A stretch of 64,000 bases of DNA from Mariniphaga sp963747515 (GCA_963747515.1 CAVVFN010000003.1:310001-374000), one strand, 5' to 3'. Counted from the first letter of the stretch, positions 34,916-44,632 are shown. Program-made: numbers and translations. Notes: generated by a model from the sequence alone, not told the origin.

Positions 34916-36431
34916 CCTTTAGATTTTGTATATCAGGCATTTCTGTGGGAATCTGCACGATAAAACATGCTCCTCCATTTTTTCTGTTCACAACAGCAAT
35001 GGTTCCGCTGTGAGCTTCCACAAATCCTTTTGCTATGGATAGCCCCAGTCCCAGTCCTCCTGTTTTATTTTCATCAACTCTGAAGAATTTTTTAAACGCA
35101 TGCTTAATTTCATTCTCCGGAAATCCAGGACCATTATCGGTTACTTCTATATTCATCTTTTCATTCACATAACCTACTGATAGTTTAATCTCTGAAGCAG
35201 GAGGTGCATATTGTGTGCAATTTATCAGAAGGTTGTATAATACTTGCTCCAGGAGACCAAAATCAATTTTTACGAGTGGCATATCTTCCTGCACAAATAT
35301 TTTAAGGTTAAAAGGTTTCAGCTCATCATTTAAATCATTAGCTACCTTATTTATAAGATCATTTATGTCACACCAGTCAAGTCTTGCCGATATATGGCCG
35401 CTTTCAAGCCGTGAAATGTTCAGTAGATTCTCTATGAGCCTGTTTAACCGAAGCGAAGCTGTAAATATTTCATTGCTTAAGGCCAAATGTATGTTCTCCT
35501 GACTGGAAGAATTTAGCATGGAATCTGCTGCTCCCATAATGGTTGCAACAGGTATCCGCAGTTCATGAGAAATGGAATTAAACAGAGTTTTGTACAAACG
35601 GTCTGATTCATCCAGAAAACGAACCCTTTGTGCCATTTCACCAAGAAATTCTCTCTCCAGTGCATTGGATATCTGAACCAAAAAAGTATCCCAATAGGAT
35701 ATCTGATCTCCGGTAAAAAATTCTTTCTGTTTTACAGCCACAACTCCCGGACTGATTTTTGTTCCCGGTAATGGGTAAAAGGTAAATTCAACATGTGACA
35801 GCACAGGGGTATATGCTCCTGCTTTCTGTAAATTCTTGAAAACCCACCCTGCCACCTGATATTCTTCAGAAGTCAGCTTTTTATCACGTTGCAGTCGGCC
35901 ACTGCTGCTAAGAATGTTTTCTCCATCTTGCAGGATAAAAAAAGAATTGAGGTGAAAATGTCCTTTGATTTCCTCGATTGCAACTTTTAGTACTTCTTCA
36001 ATTCCACTGGCTTTAGACAGTTGGCGGGTTAGCTGAAACAGATCGTAGGTGCGGTGTTCCCGATCACGTACCAGCTTTTCCTGGTTTCGTACCCGTGTTG
36101 TTAATACACCATTAACCAGTGCTATAATGAAAAAAAGACCAAATATCAGAATATCTTCCGTTTTATCTATGCTGAAGGTATGATGTGGTGGTATAAAGTA
36201 GTAATTCCACAACAAAGCACTAAGGGTGGAGGCAAGCAAAACAGGACCGGTGCCCATAACAGTTGCAAGTATGGAAACAATAAACAACAACAAAAATGAA
36301 ACAACATGGTAATTTTCTGTTTCAGCGAGAGGTCCGCTTAATGCGACAGCAATTGCTATTATGAATGAGGAAAATAAATACTGGACTGCCTTGTATTTTA
36401 TTATTTTTTTTAATCCAAGGTTTCTTTTCAT
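34899..36431 (-). CDS. Short KdpD-like sensor histidine kinase
   Basis: A 510-residue sensor. The N-terminus has a four-helix DUF4118 membrane domain (~residues 14-108), as in KdpD, then a GAF-like segment (~130-265), a HisKA domain with SISHELRIPVATIMG (phosphorylated His ~288) and an ATPase domain with the N-box LLINCTQYAPP, VTDNGPGFPE and GGLGLGLSIAKGF. The KdpD cytoplasmic N-terminal part with its Walker A and USP domains (~370 residues in E. coli) is absent, so K+/c-di-AMP inputs through those domains are missing. It lies 58 bp downstream of the TrkH-type gene and overlaps its response regulator. Confidence 0.88.
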   Translation of the reverse strand: MKRNLGLKKIIKYKAVQYLFSSFIIAIAVALSGPLAETENYHVVSFLLLFIVSILATVMGTGPVLLASTLSALLWNYYFIPPHHTFSIDKTEDILIFGLFFIIALVNGVLTTRVRNQEKLVRDREHRTYDLFQLTRQLSKASGIEEVLKVAIEEIKGHFHLNSFFILQDGENILSSSGRLQRDKKLTSEEYQVAGWVFKNLQKAGAYTPVLSHVEFTFYPLPGTKISPGVVAVKQKEFFTGDQISYWDTFLVQISNALEREFLGEMAQRVRFLDESDRLYKTLFNSISHELRIPVATIMGAADSMLNSSSQENIHLALSNEIFTASLRLNRLIENLLNISRLESGHISARLDWCDINDLINKVANDLNDELKPFNLKIFVQEDMPLVKIDFGLLEQVLYNLLINCTQYAPPASEIKLSVGYVNEKMNIEVTDNGPGFPENEIKHAFKKFFRVDENKTGGLGLGLSIAKGFVEAHSGTIAVVNRKNGGACFIVQIPTEMPDIQNLKDAAYE

Positions 36432-36489
36432 AAATGGTAAACTAATATTTATGCTTCAGCAAATGTAAATATAACCTGTTCTCATTCAG

Positions 36490-37941
36490 TTATTCCTTCC
36501 AAAAACTTCGGGTAAAAAGAATCGTTACAGTAAAAATTTCCAATCTTCCCAATACCATCAGCAATGACATAACCAGTTTTGCAAAATTGCTAAGATGTGC
36601 AAAATTTGCCGCAGGTCCAGTGGTTCCTAATCCAGGTCCTATTCCAGCCATTGCTGTAGCTGCAGCACCGGCAGATGTTTTACCGTCAAGTCCTGTTGAA
36701 ATTAAAACCATGGTACCAATAAAATAAACAATCATGTACATGGTTACGAATGACAATATCGATTTATTAGTTGGTTCACTAATAACATTTCCATTCAATT
36801 TCAGAGGCAGAATGGCAAGTGGATGAAACGATTCCCTGAAAATACGCTTCAGATTTTTGAAAATGAGCAAATGCCTGGCCATCTTTATTCCTCCTGCAGT
36901 AGAACCAGTGCTGCCTCCGAAAAACATCAGAAAAAAGATAATCATCCATGCAAAGGAAGGCCAGACCAAATAGTCGGCTGTTGCAAACCCTGTACATGTT
37001 ATGGTTGATATTACCTGAAAAAAAGATTCCCGGAATGCTTCCTCAATTGGTTTTCCTAAATTAAAATAAAGTATCACAGTGATGATGAAACCAAAAAGAA
37101 AAATTATGGAAAGGTAAAATTTTACTTCTTCGTTTTCTTTTATTTTGAAAAATGTTCTTTTAATAAGATAATAATGTATGATAAAATTCATACCGCTGAA
37201 TAACATAAAAACCATAACAACATATTGGATATAAGGAGAATAACCACCAATGCTGCTGTTTTTAGGGGAAAATCCTCCTGTAGCTATGGTTCCGAATGCA
37301 TGACACGTACTTTCAAATAGATCCATACCGCCGGCAAGCAATAAAACAATCTCCAGTATTGTAAGAGTAATGTATATAAATGCAAGCCTTTGTCCAACCG
37401 ATTTAATCCGCGGTTGCATTTTTTCCTGAAATGACGACTCAAGAGTAAACAACTGATAACCTCCTTCGTGCAAGGAGGGCATTATAATAAGAAACAATAC
37501 AACAATACCTATACCACCAATCCAGTGAGTCAGGCTCCGCCAAAATAAAATAGATTTGGGAAGAACTTCAATATCGGTAAGTATGGAAGAACCTGTAGTA
37601 GTAAATCCGGAAACCGACTCGAAAAAGGCATTGATAAAAGATGGAATTGCACCTGAAAAAATAAAGGGTAAACTGCCGATCAGGCTGATTAAAACCCAGG
37701 AGAATGTCACCAGAAAAAACGCTTCTTTTCGCTTAATTTCAACATCCTCGTCCTGATTCCTGGAAAAAAAATGAAATACTGCTCCGGTTAAGAGAGCTGT
37801 AAACGATGAATAAATAAACGGTGTAATATCTTCAGAATAGATTATACTAACCAGGGCGCAAAATAACAAGGCAACCGATATAATAAATAAATTTCTGCTG
37901 GTAAGCTTTAAAACTATTTTAAAATTTATTGCCTGAAACAT
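36490..37941 (-). CDS. trkH: TrkH/KtrB-family potassium transporter subunit
   Basis: A 483-residue inner-membrane protein with the four pore-loop repeats of the Trk/Ktr/HKT superfamily: SGFTTTGSSIL, GTIATGGFSP, ITCTGFATADY and GIGPGLGTTGP. The usual GGSTGSTAGGIKM stretch follows the third repeat. It imports K+ with the help of a cytoplasmic TrkA-type RCK subunit, which is not encoded in this window. It is followed on the same strand by the KdpD/KdpE-like pair, which may control its expression. ATG at 37941. Confidence 0.92.
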   Translation of the reverse strand: MFQAINFKIVLKLTSRNLFIISVALLFCALVSIIYSEDITPFIYSSFTALLTGAVFHFFSRNQDEDVEIKRKEAFFLVTFSWVLISLIGSLPFIFSGAIPSFINAFFESVSGFTTTGSSILTDIEVLPKSILFWRSLTHWIGGIGIVVLFLIIMPSLHEGGYQLFTLESSFQEKMQPRIKSVGQRLAFIYITLTILEIVLLLAGGMDLFESTCHAFGTIATGGFSPKNSSIGGYSPYIQYVVMVFMLFSGMNFIIHYYLIKRTFFKIKENEEVKFYLSIIFLFGFIITVILYFNLGKPIEEAFRESFFQVISTITCTGFATADYLVWPSFAWMIIFFLMFFGGSTGSTAGGIKMARHLLIFKNLKRIFRESFHPLAILPLKLNGNVISEPTNKSILSFVTMYMIVYFIGTMVLISTGLDGKTSAGAAATAMAGIGPGLGTTGPAANFAHLSNFAKLVMSLLMVLGRLEIFTVTILFTRSFWKE

Positions 37942-38475
37942 CTTTACTTTAATGTGGATTCTTACAAAATTTACAAGCAGCTTTGATTTAATTTATTATC
38001 AGCTCTATTTTTAAATGCCTGAAAAGCAATTTTATGTTGCTGAATAAAAAGAAATAAAAAAGGAACCCGAATGATTCTGCCTGATTTTTTCATCTTGCCC
38101 AGTTGATGTTTACAAAGGTGACGGTGATTTTATTAATACAATATAAAATTGTGCTGTGGTTACATAAAGATTTTATAAAGATGCAGATATTTATTCATTC
38201 CAGCGACATTTAATCCAATGTCAATATGTAATAGATTTTTTCAACAATAACTGAAATTACAGAAAATTGTTTCAGGTTTCCTTCTTTTCATTCTAATTTT
38301 TACAAATAAGAAATAAAGAATTTTAGGGGCAATATAGAAATCAAAGGTTTAGAAAATAATAAAAACGTTAATGTGTGATAATTCTGTTGACCTGTGCCAG
38401 CAATCACATGTTTATAAAAACAACAATGGGAATAATTGTATATTTGTCTTCAAAAGAACCAAAATATTAAAAGAG
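37942..38475. other. Divergent intergenic region trkH/fumarase
   Basis: AT-rich spacer of ~530 bp. The only supported signal is the -7 box before fumarase at 38439-38446. An in-frame upstream extension of fumarase from 38371 is open but crosses that promoter and lacks family similarity. Nothing else was recognised. Confidence 0.4.
38439..38446 (+). promoter_or_regulatory. -7 promoter box (TATATTTG) for fumarase
   Basis: An exact match to TAnnTTTG, 29 bp before the ATG at 38476. No good TTTG lies at the usual 19-21 nt spacing upstream. The box supports the downstream start choice. Confidence 0.5.
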
Positions 38476-40080
38476 ATGGCAGAATTCAGGTACCAAAAAC
38501 TTTTTCCCGTTACACAAGATAATACTTCATACAGGTTGCTTACCCGCGAGCATATTTCCATTACAGAATGCTGCGGAAAGGAAATTTTGAATGTGGCTCC
38601 GGAAGGGCTGAAAATGTTGGCAAGAGAAGCATTTACCGATGTTTCATTTTACCTGCGGGCTGCTCACCTCGAGAAACTGGTTAAAATTCTTCAGGATCCT
38701 GAGGCAACCGATAATGATCGTTTTGTTGCATATACCATGTTGTTGAATCAGGTAGTTTCAGCTGAAGGAGAATTACCTACGTGTCAGGATACAGGTACTG
38801 CCATTGTTCTAGGGAAAAAAGGTGAAAATGTATTTACCGGAGTAAATGATGCCAGGTACCTTTCAGAAGGAATATATGATACCTATAAAAACGAAAACCT
38901 GAGATATTCGCAGGTTGTGCCGCTCTCAATGTTTGAAGAAAGAAATACCGGAACGAATTTACCTGCTCAAATTGATATTTATGCAGAGGAGGGTGATGTA
39001 TATGAGTTTTTATTTATTACCAAAGGTGGTGGCTCTGCCAATAAAAGCTATCTGTATCAGCAAACCAAATCGCTTTTAACTGATGAAAACCTGACAAAAT
39101 TTATAAAAGAAAAGATTAACGATCTGGGTACTTCGGCTTGTCCGCCCTATCATTTGGCACTGGTTATAGGAGGAACATCTGCGGAATCTACATTATCGGC
39201 AGTAAAAAAAGCTTCTGCAGGGTATTACGATCATTTGCCTACGGAAGGTAACGAAGGTGGACAGGCTTTCAGAGATTTGGAGTGGGAAAAAAGGGTAGAA
39301 CAAATTTGCCGCGAGAGTGGAATTGGCGCTCAATTTGGAGGTAAATATTTTGTACACGATGTGCGTGTTATCCGCCTGCCTCGTCATGCAGCCTCATGTC
39401 CTGTTGGGTTAGGTGTTAGCTGCAGTGCAGATCGTAACATAAAGGCAAAAATTACAAGCGAGGGCATTTTTCTTGAGGAACTGGAGAAGAATCCGGCTCG
39501 TTTTCTGCCTGAAGCAGCGCCTCATCTGCAACCTGCTGTTGATATTAATCTCGACCTGCCTATGGAGGAAATCCTTAAGGAACTGGATAAACATCCGGTA
39601 AAGACCAGACTTAATCTAAATGGAACATTAATAGTTGCCCGCGATATTGCTCATGCACAAATTAAAAAAATGATTGATGATGGCAAACCTATGCCCGATT
39701 ATTTAAAAAACCATCCGGTTTATTATGCCGGTCCGGCAAAAACTCCCAGAGGTATGGCTTCGGGAAGTTTTGGCCCCACAACCGCCGGAAGAATGGATCC
39801 TTATGTAAATGATTTTATGAATCAGGGAGGTTCTTTAATTATGGTAGCAAAAGGAAATCGGACACAACAGGTTACTGATGCATGTAAGAAACATGGAGGA
39901 TTTTACCTTGGATCAATTGGCGGGCCGGCGGCTATTCTTGCACGCGACAGCATCAAATCTGTTGAAGTACTTGATTTTCCGGAACTGGGAATGGAAGCTG
40001 TAAGGAAAATTAAAGTTGAAAATTTCCCTGCCTTTATCATCGTTGACAATAAGGGGAACGATTTTTTTAAGCAGTTATAA
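38476..40080 (+). CDS. fumA: Fumarate hydratase, class I (iron-sulfur)
   Basis: Reversibly hydrates fumarate to malate using a [4Fe-4S] cluster. The 534-residue single-chain class I form has the cluster cysteine in PTCQDTGTA (~residue 100), CPPYHLALVIGGTSAE, the SCPVGLGVSCSADRN region, and the beta-domain block GPAKTPRGMASGSFGPTTAGRMD with GSIGGPAA. ATG at 38476 begins the family-like MAEFRYQKLFP; the 35 extra residues possible upstream cover a promoter. It stands alone, away from the TCA operon at the window's left end. Confidence 0.94.
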   Translation: MAEFRYQKLFPVTQDNTSYRLLTREHISITECCGKEILNVAPEGLKMLAREAFTDVSFYLRAAHLEKLVKILQDPEATDNDRFVAYTMLLNQVVSAEGELPTCQDTGTAIVLGKKGENVFTGVNDARYLSEGIYDTYKNENLRYSQVVPLSMFEERNTGTNLPAQIDIYAEEGDVYEFLFITKGGGSANKSYLYQQTKSLLTDENLTKFIKEKINDLGTSACPPYHLALVIGGTSAESTLSAVKKASAGYYDHLPTEGNEGGQAFRDLEWEKRVEQICRESGIGAQFGGKYFVHDVRVIRLPRHAASCPVGLGVSCSADRNIKAKITSEGIFLEELEKNPARFLPEAAPHLQPAVDINLDLPMEEILKELDKHPVKTRLNLNGTLIVARDIAHAQIKKMIDDGKPMPDYLKNHPVYYAGPAKTPRGMASGSFGPTTAGRMDPYVNDFMNQGGSLIMVAKGNRTQQVTDACKKHGGFYLGSIGGPAAILARDSIKSVEVLDFPELGMEAVRKIKVENFPAFIIVDNKGNDFFKQL

Positions 40081-40147
40081 GAGTTTGAGCTGAGGTTTTT
40101 TAAGATTCCACTTTTTAGTTCCGGTAAAGGTGTAATTCTTTTAATAT

Positions 40148-40504
40148 CTATTCTCCGTTTAACCCTAACTTGTTTCCTTCAGAATCAATAAAAAGGACAA
40201 AATATCCCCCACCTTCGGTTTCAATTTTTGTTTTACCTTTAACAATTGAACCTCCTTTTTCCTTTATTTTCTGAATCGTTTCGTCCAGTTTTTTCCCGAT
40301 ATCCAGATTTATTATAACTCCGTCTTTTGAAGGTTTGAATCCTGGAGTACTGAATATTACCCCTTCACCAGTCGGGAGAAATGCCTTTCTATCTTTTCCC
40401 GACTCTTTAGTTTTTAGATTCAGATTTAGGATATGGTTATAAAAATCAACTGCTCTGTTAAAATCTTCAGCTGGTATTTCCACCCAGGAAATTAATTTTT
40501 TCAT
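40148..40504 (-). CDS. VOC-superfamily (glyoxalase-like) protein
   Basis: A 118-residue protein of the vicinal oxygen chelate fold. It opens SWVEIPAEDFNRAVDFYNHIL, as in many small glyoxalase/bleomycin-resistance-like proteins, and ends YFVLFIDSEGNKLGL, which carries the usual metal-site Glu region. Substrate unknown. It does not look like true lactoylglutathione lyase. A single-gene unit, convergent with fumarase. Confidence 0.8.
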   Translation of the reverse strand: MKKLISWVEIPAEDFNRAVDFYNHILNLNLKTKESGKDRKAFLPTGEGVIFSTPGFKPSKDGVIINLDIGKKLDETIQKIKEKGGSIVKGKTKIETEGGGYFVLFIDSEGNKLGLNGE

Positions 40505-40670
40505 CTTGATAATTTTTTAATTTCAATGTATATTTATTTTTATAATGCAGGTGTCAGGAAAAGAAACCATGAATTTACAACAATTTACATTAAAATTCGA
40601 TAACCTGTTGATTTAGAAAAGATGAATTCTTGATGAAAACTACCCTAAAGCGAAAATTGAGGTATATAAT

Positions 40671-41462
40671 TTAAAGCAATTCAAAATTCTCATCTGCATT
40701 ATATTGAATCTGATTAATTTCTATGCGGCACCAGGTCCATTTTCCTGTTTCCAAAATCCAGGTGGCTTCCAGTTTTGAAGGAACAAAAATACCATTCCAT
40801 TCGGAATGATTTAAGGTGGTAATTATCCATTCATATCGTTTGGCTTCAGGCGAATTTTCCATATAACGAAACGCAATATATTTTTCAAACATGCCATCTT
40901 TATTGAAATAAAACATACCGGAACCAACTGTCCCCTGATAATTTAAAGTAGCTTTAGCTGAAAAAGCATCTTTTTCCTCCCATTTGATGTGCGGACTTAA
41001 CGCTGCAGAAGGAAACCAGACTATTTCTCCGAGATAGCGCTGAAGGGTACCTTCATTTATTTTGCTGCCCTTTTCTTTCCCCAAATTAAAAAGTCCATTC
41101 AATGTCATTTGTATTTCTCCTTTTGCTTCAAAAAATTTGTCGCGTCCTAAAATCGAAATAAATGGTGCCATCTTCAATTTTACCACCCATATAAAAGCCG
41201 GATTTTGTGTTGTAAAAAATTGCCGGGCAGTAGCATGATACCACTTCTTTTGATTCGGCTTTAATTTCATCCGGAATGTTTGCTTCAGTGAAACTGTATC
41301 TGCTTTTAACTTTCCAACTGCACCTGAAACCTTCAGCCACTTTTTTACTGGGGCGGGTAATTGCATAATTTCAGTTTCATTTAACACTTCCTTCCCTGAT
41401 ACTTTTGATTGGAAAAGGATTTGAAGGAATTCTTCCTGAATTTTCTGCTTAAAAGAATTCAT
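40671..41462 (-). CDS. Conserved protein, DUF6544-like
   Basis: A 263-residue protein without signal peptide or membrane helix. The stretch QRYLGEIVWFPSAAL and its surroundings recall a conserved family (DUF6544/DUF6920-like) of unknown function found in Bacteroidetes and others. The N-terminus has PAPVKKWLKVSG, also typical. The fold may be lipocalin-like, judged from alternating beta stretches. Family assignment is from memory. Confidence 0.6.
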   Translation of the reverse strand: MNSFKQKIQEEFLQILFQSKVSGKEVLNETEIMQLPAPVKKWLKVSGAVGKLKADTVSLKQTFRMKLKPNQKKWYHATARQFFTTQNPAFIWVVKLKMAPFISILGRDKFFEAKGEIQMTLNGLFNLGKEKGSKINEGTLQRYLGEIVWFPSAALSPHIKWEEKDAFSAKATLNYQGTVGSGMFYFNKDGMFEKYIAFRYMENSPEAKRYEWIITTLNHSEWNGIFVPSKLEATWILETGKWTWCRIEINQIQYNADENFELL

Positions 41463-41684
41463 GTTATTTATGTTGTTTTAAACCATTCTGTACCAAACTA
41501 TTTAGGTATGGTAACCCTGAAAAATAGTAACATTAGTTTAGTAAAGGGCCTTAAGGTTTTTTTGCGATGCAATATTTATAAATGGTATCGGAAGTGAAGG
41601 GTTAGCATGGTAACCATAAGGATAAATTGATTTAGGTACCACATATCCAATCATTCCTTAAACTAATCATACTCATTTTATGGT

Positions 41685-42293
41685 TTAAAAATTTGGTAAA
41701 AGTTCAATAAATCTGCTAAAAAGTTCAGGTTTTAATATAATAGGAAAAATAAAACCAAAAACTGCTCCCAAAAAATGGGCATCATGGGCAACATTATCTG
41801 CTTTTCGCTTGCCCATTTGATAGGAATAGATAAGATAGCCTACCCCAAATATAATACCCGGAATGGGAATAATGGCAAAAAGATAGAGCTTCTCCCAGGG
41901 ATCGAGGAAGATAAAGGCAAATAAAACTGCAGATACCGCTCCAGAGGCGCCTACTGCATTGTAATAATAATCGTTCTTGTGCTTAATGAGACTCCATGCG
42001 TTGGATACAAGAATGCCACCAATATAAAGAACTAAGAAGTATAAAGCAGCTTTATTGCCAAAGAAATAGCCAAAATAGCTCTCCACATTTCGCCCAAAGA
42101 AATACAGAACCAGCATATTGACCGCCAGGTGCATCCATCCAATATGAATAAAGGCATGGGAAACTACCCGGTAATATTGTTTCCGGTGAACAATAATTGC
42201 TGCGTTAAACTGAAGCTTATCCATCAATGCCGGGTTCTGAAATGCCAGATACGACACCACGGCTGTAATTCCAATTATTATCCAGGTTATCAT
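41685..42293 (-). CDS. Rhomboid-family intramembrane serine protease
   Basis: A 202-residue, six-helix membrane protease. It has the HAFIHIGWMHLAVNM motif of helix 2, the catalytic Ser in GASGAVSAVL and the catalytic His in AHDAHFLGAVFGF. It cuts transmembrane segments of client proteins; clients are unknown. Its ATG overlaps the stop codon of holA in an ATGA arrangement, so the two are translationally coupled, though a functional link is not obvious. Confidence 0.9.
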   Translation of the reverse strand: MITWIIIGITAVVSYLAFQNPALMDKLQFNAAIIVHRKQYYRVVSHAFIHIGWMHLAVNMLVLYFFGRNVESYFGYFFGNKAALYFLVLYIGGILVSNAWSLIKHKNDYYYNAVGASGAVSAVLFAFIFLDPWEKLYLFAIIPIPGIIFGVGYLIYSYQMGKRKADNVAHDAHFLGAVFGFIFPIILKPELFSRFIELLPNF

Positions 42294-43294
42294 GTATGTA
42301 TAATTTTATATATCATTTCTTTCTGCAATTCGGCCGGATTTGTAAGGGCCGATATTCCCATTCCTTTGCTTTTCAAATCGAATTCACGAAGGATTCCAAT
42401 TATCTGATACAATTGGGTAGGATTATATTTTTTTGATGCTGCCAGTAATTTTCTGATGAAGAAAGAACCTCCGCCTATTTTACTCATAACCCCATGTTCT
42501 GTTTTGTCGCTCATAAAATGAATGGCAAACAATTTGGAATAGAAACCAAATAATACCGCTATTGTCATTTGTAATGGGTGCTGTTGCAGGTTTGCACCAA
42601 AATAGTTGATAATTTGATTGGCTTTGTATACATTCTTTGAGGTAAGGGCATCCTGCAATTCAAAAAGATTATAATCTTTACTGATACCGATGTTTTTTTC
42701 AATATGGACAGGAGTTATATGTGATGTGTCTTTTACAGCAATTACCAGTTTATTTAATTCATTTGCAACTTTTCCAAGTTCTGTTCCTAACGAATCGGTT
42801 AAGATTTGGCTTGCCTGCGGTGCAATTGTATAATTAAACTGCTTTAGGTAATTTCCTATCCACGAGGGAATTTGGTTTTCATACAATTTTTTTGAGGAAA
42901 ACACTACACCTTTTGATGCAATTTCTTTATAAAGTTTTGTTCTTTTATCCAGATTTTTGTATTTGTAATTCAGTACCAGAATAGTGGATGGCATTGGTTT
43001 TGAGGCATAAGGTGCCAGATCTTCTATTTTTTTCAGGTTTTGAGCTTCTTTTACAATTATAACCTGTCTTTCGCTCATCATAGGATAGCGCAGCGCAGCA
43101 TGAGCAATGGTTCTTTCTTCCGTATCCTTGCCATAAAAGATGGTTTGATTAAATCCTTTTTCTGTTTCCTGGAGTACATTCTTTTCAATGTAGTTTGAGA
43201 TTTGGTCAATAAAATAAGGTTCCTCACCCTGCAACAGATATATTGGATAGTAAATTTTATTTTTCAGGTTTTGCAAAATAACTTCAGAATCCAT
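42290..43294 (-). CDS. holA: DNA polymerase III delta subunit
   Basis: Clamp-loader subunit that opens the sliding clamp during replication. The 334-residue protein has the HolA start pattern IYYPIYLLQGEEPYFIDQISNYIE, a short segment VIIVKEAQNLKKIEDLAPYA, and the C-terminal collar region EKNIGISKDYNLFELQDAL. It starts 1 bp before the end of the AMP nucleosidase gene's downstream gap and overlaps the rhomboid gene by 4 bp, making a three-gene minus-strand unit amn-holA-rhomboid. Confidence 0.88.
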   Translation of the reverse strand: MDSEVILQNLKNKIYYPIYLLQGEEPYFIDQISNYIEKNVLQETEKGFNQTIFYGKDTEERTIAHAALRYPMMSERQVIIVKEAQNLKKIEDLAPYASKPMPSTILVLNYKYKNLDKRTKLYKEIASKGVVFSSKKLYENQIPSWIGNYLKQFNYTIAPQASQILTDSLGTELGKVANELNKLVIAVKDTSHITPVHIEKNIGISKDYNLFELQDALTSKNVYKANQIINYFGANLQQHPLQMTIAVLFGFYSKLFAIHFMSDKTEHGVMSKIGGGSFFIRKLLAASKKYNPTQLYQIIGILREFDLKSKGMGISALTNPAELQKEMIYKIIHT

Positions 43295-43295
43295 A

Positions 43296-44066
43296 TTAAA
43301 ACTTTAAGTGCTTTACAGAAAGGCCATTATTTTTAATTTCAAGCAAAGCATCAATGCCTGCCTGTATATGAACGTCAACAAATTCCATGGTAACAAGTTT
43401 GTCGCTGTCGCTGGTTTTAACACCTGCCGAAATCATAGGCTGATCTGAAACCAGCAGAAGCGCTCCGGTAGGTATTTTATTTGCAAATCCTACCGTAAAT
43501 AAAGTTGCAGTCTCCATATCTATTGCCATTGCCCTTGTTTTAGTAAGGTATTTCTTAAACCTGTCGTCGTATTCCCACACTCTGCGGTTGGTAGTATATA
43601 CGACACCTGTCCAGTAATCAAAACCGCTGTTTCTCAAAACATGCGATACTGCCCGTTGAATATTAAACGCCGGTAATGCAGGTACCTCAGGGGGCAGGTA
43701 ATCTGCCGAAGTTCCTTCGTTTCGAATTGCTGCAATGGGAAGAATAAAATCGCCCAGTTTATTTTTCTTTTTTAATCCGCCACACTTCCCCAGAAACAAT
43801 ACTCCTTTAGGTTTAATTGAACTGAGTAAATCCATTACGGTAGCTGCATTTGGGCTTCCCATTCCGAAATTGATGATTGTAATTCCTTCAGCTGTTGCAT
43901 TGGGCATGTTTTTATCGCTTCCAGTAATTGGAACTTCAAACCTTAATGAAAACTTTTCAACATATCCCATAAAATTTGTAAGCAGAATGTATTCGCCAAA
44001 ATCTTCCAGCTTCCTGCCGGTATATCTTGGCAACCAGTTTTCAACAATTTCTTTTTTAGTCTTCAT
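43296..44066 (-). CDS. amn: AMP nucleosidase (short type)
   Basis: Hydrolyses AMP to adenine and ribose 5-phosphate. The 256-residue protein has the nucleoside-phosphorylase fold but lacks the N-terminal domain of E. coli Amn (~480 aa), as is usual in Bacteroidetes. Motifs are FGMGSPNAATVMDLL, FLGKCGGLKKKNKLGDFILP and AIDMETATLFTVGF with the ribose-binding Met-Glu, and LLVSDQPM with the catalytic Asp. It is first in a unit with holA (1-bp gap) and the rhomboid gene. Confidence 0.85.
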   Translation of the reverse strand: MKTKKEIVENWLPRYTGRKLEDFGEYILLTNFMGYVEKFSLRFEVPITGSDKNMPNATAEGITIINFGMGSPNAATVMDLLSSIKPKGVLFLGKCGGLKKKNKLGDFILPIAAIRNEGTSADYLPPEVPALPAFNIQRAVSHVLRNSGFDYWTGVVYTTNRRVWEYDDRFKKYLTKTRAMAIDMETATLFTVGFANKIPTGALLLVSDQPMISAGVKTSDSDKLVTMEFVDVHIQAGIDALLEIKNNGLSVKHLKF

Positions 44067-44189
44067 CCATCAATAATTACAGAAGATTGGTTTAATTTGT
44101 TCCAAATAAACAGATCTTCACAAAAATACATTTTTCCAGTTGGCTTGCCAATTATTGTTAACAAGATAAATTAAAAACGAAAACCGGGA

Positions 44190-44630
44190 ATGCAACAGCT
44201 AAATTTACCCTATTATGATTTCAAATTTAACCGAAGAGGAAATAAGAATTATATTTTTGATAGGGTGCGTAAACGGTATGTTTTGCTGACACCGGAAGAG
44301 TGGGTACGACAGAACTTCATGCTTTACCTGATACGGGAAAAAAACTATCCTGAATCGCTTCTCTCTGTTGAAAGGCAGTTTTCGCTGAACGATTTGCTGT
44401 TTAGATTCGATTTGGTTGCTTATAATCGATCAGGTAGTCCTCTATTAATTGCTGAATTTAAGGCTCCCGATGTAAAAATATCGCAGAAAGCATTCGACCA
44501 GGTAGTACGGTATAATATGGCACTAAAAGTGGAACGGGTGGTGGTTTCAAATGGAATCCAACATTTTGCGTGTGAAGTTGATTATAAAAATAACAGCTAT
44601 AAATTTCTTAAAGACGTGCCGGAGTTTTAG
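44190..44630 (+). CDS. HsdR N-terminal-like PD-(D/E)XK nuclease-fold protein
   Basis: A 146-residue protein matching only the N-terminal nuclease domain of type I restriction HsdR subunits. The core is FRFDLVAYNRSGSPLLIAEFKAP, in which Asp, Glu and Lys form a PD-(D/E)XK active site (~residues 72-91), followed by QVVRYNMALKVERVVVSNG. No helicase domain, methylase or specificity gene is nearby, so this is not a restriction system. It is divergent from amn-holA and convergent with the GNAT gene (2-bp gap). From memory, Bacteroidetes genomes often place this gene by holA. A DNA-repair or replication role would fit but is inference. Confidence 0.8.
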   Translation: MQQLNLPYYDFKFNRRGNKNYIFDRVRKRYVLLTPEEWVRQNFMLYLIREKNYPESLLSVERQFSLNDLLFRFDLVAYNRSGSPLLIAEFKAPDVKISQKAFDQVVRYNMALKVERVVVSNGIQHFACEVDYKNNSYKFLKDVPEF

Positions 44631-44632
44631 GT

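Noticed and set aside
34223..36431. Kdp potassium-pump operon
   Set aside because: No kdpF, kdpA, kdpB or kdpC gene, and the kinase lacks the KdpD N-terminal domains; only the regulators resemble Kdp.
38371..38475. Longer N-terminus of fumarase
   Set aside because: The extension runs through a TATATTTG promoter box and resembles no fumarase; the ATG at 38476 begins the family-like sequence.
44190..44630. Type I restriction-modification locus
   Set aside because: Only the HsdR N-terminal domain is present. There is no helicase part, HsdM or HsdS on either side.
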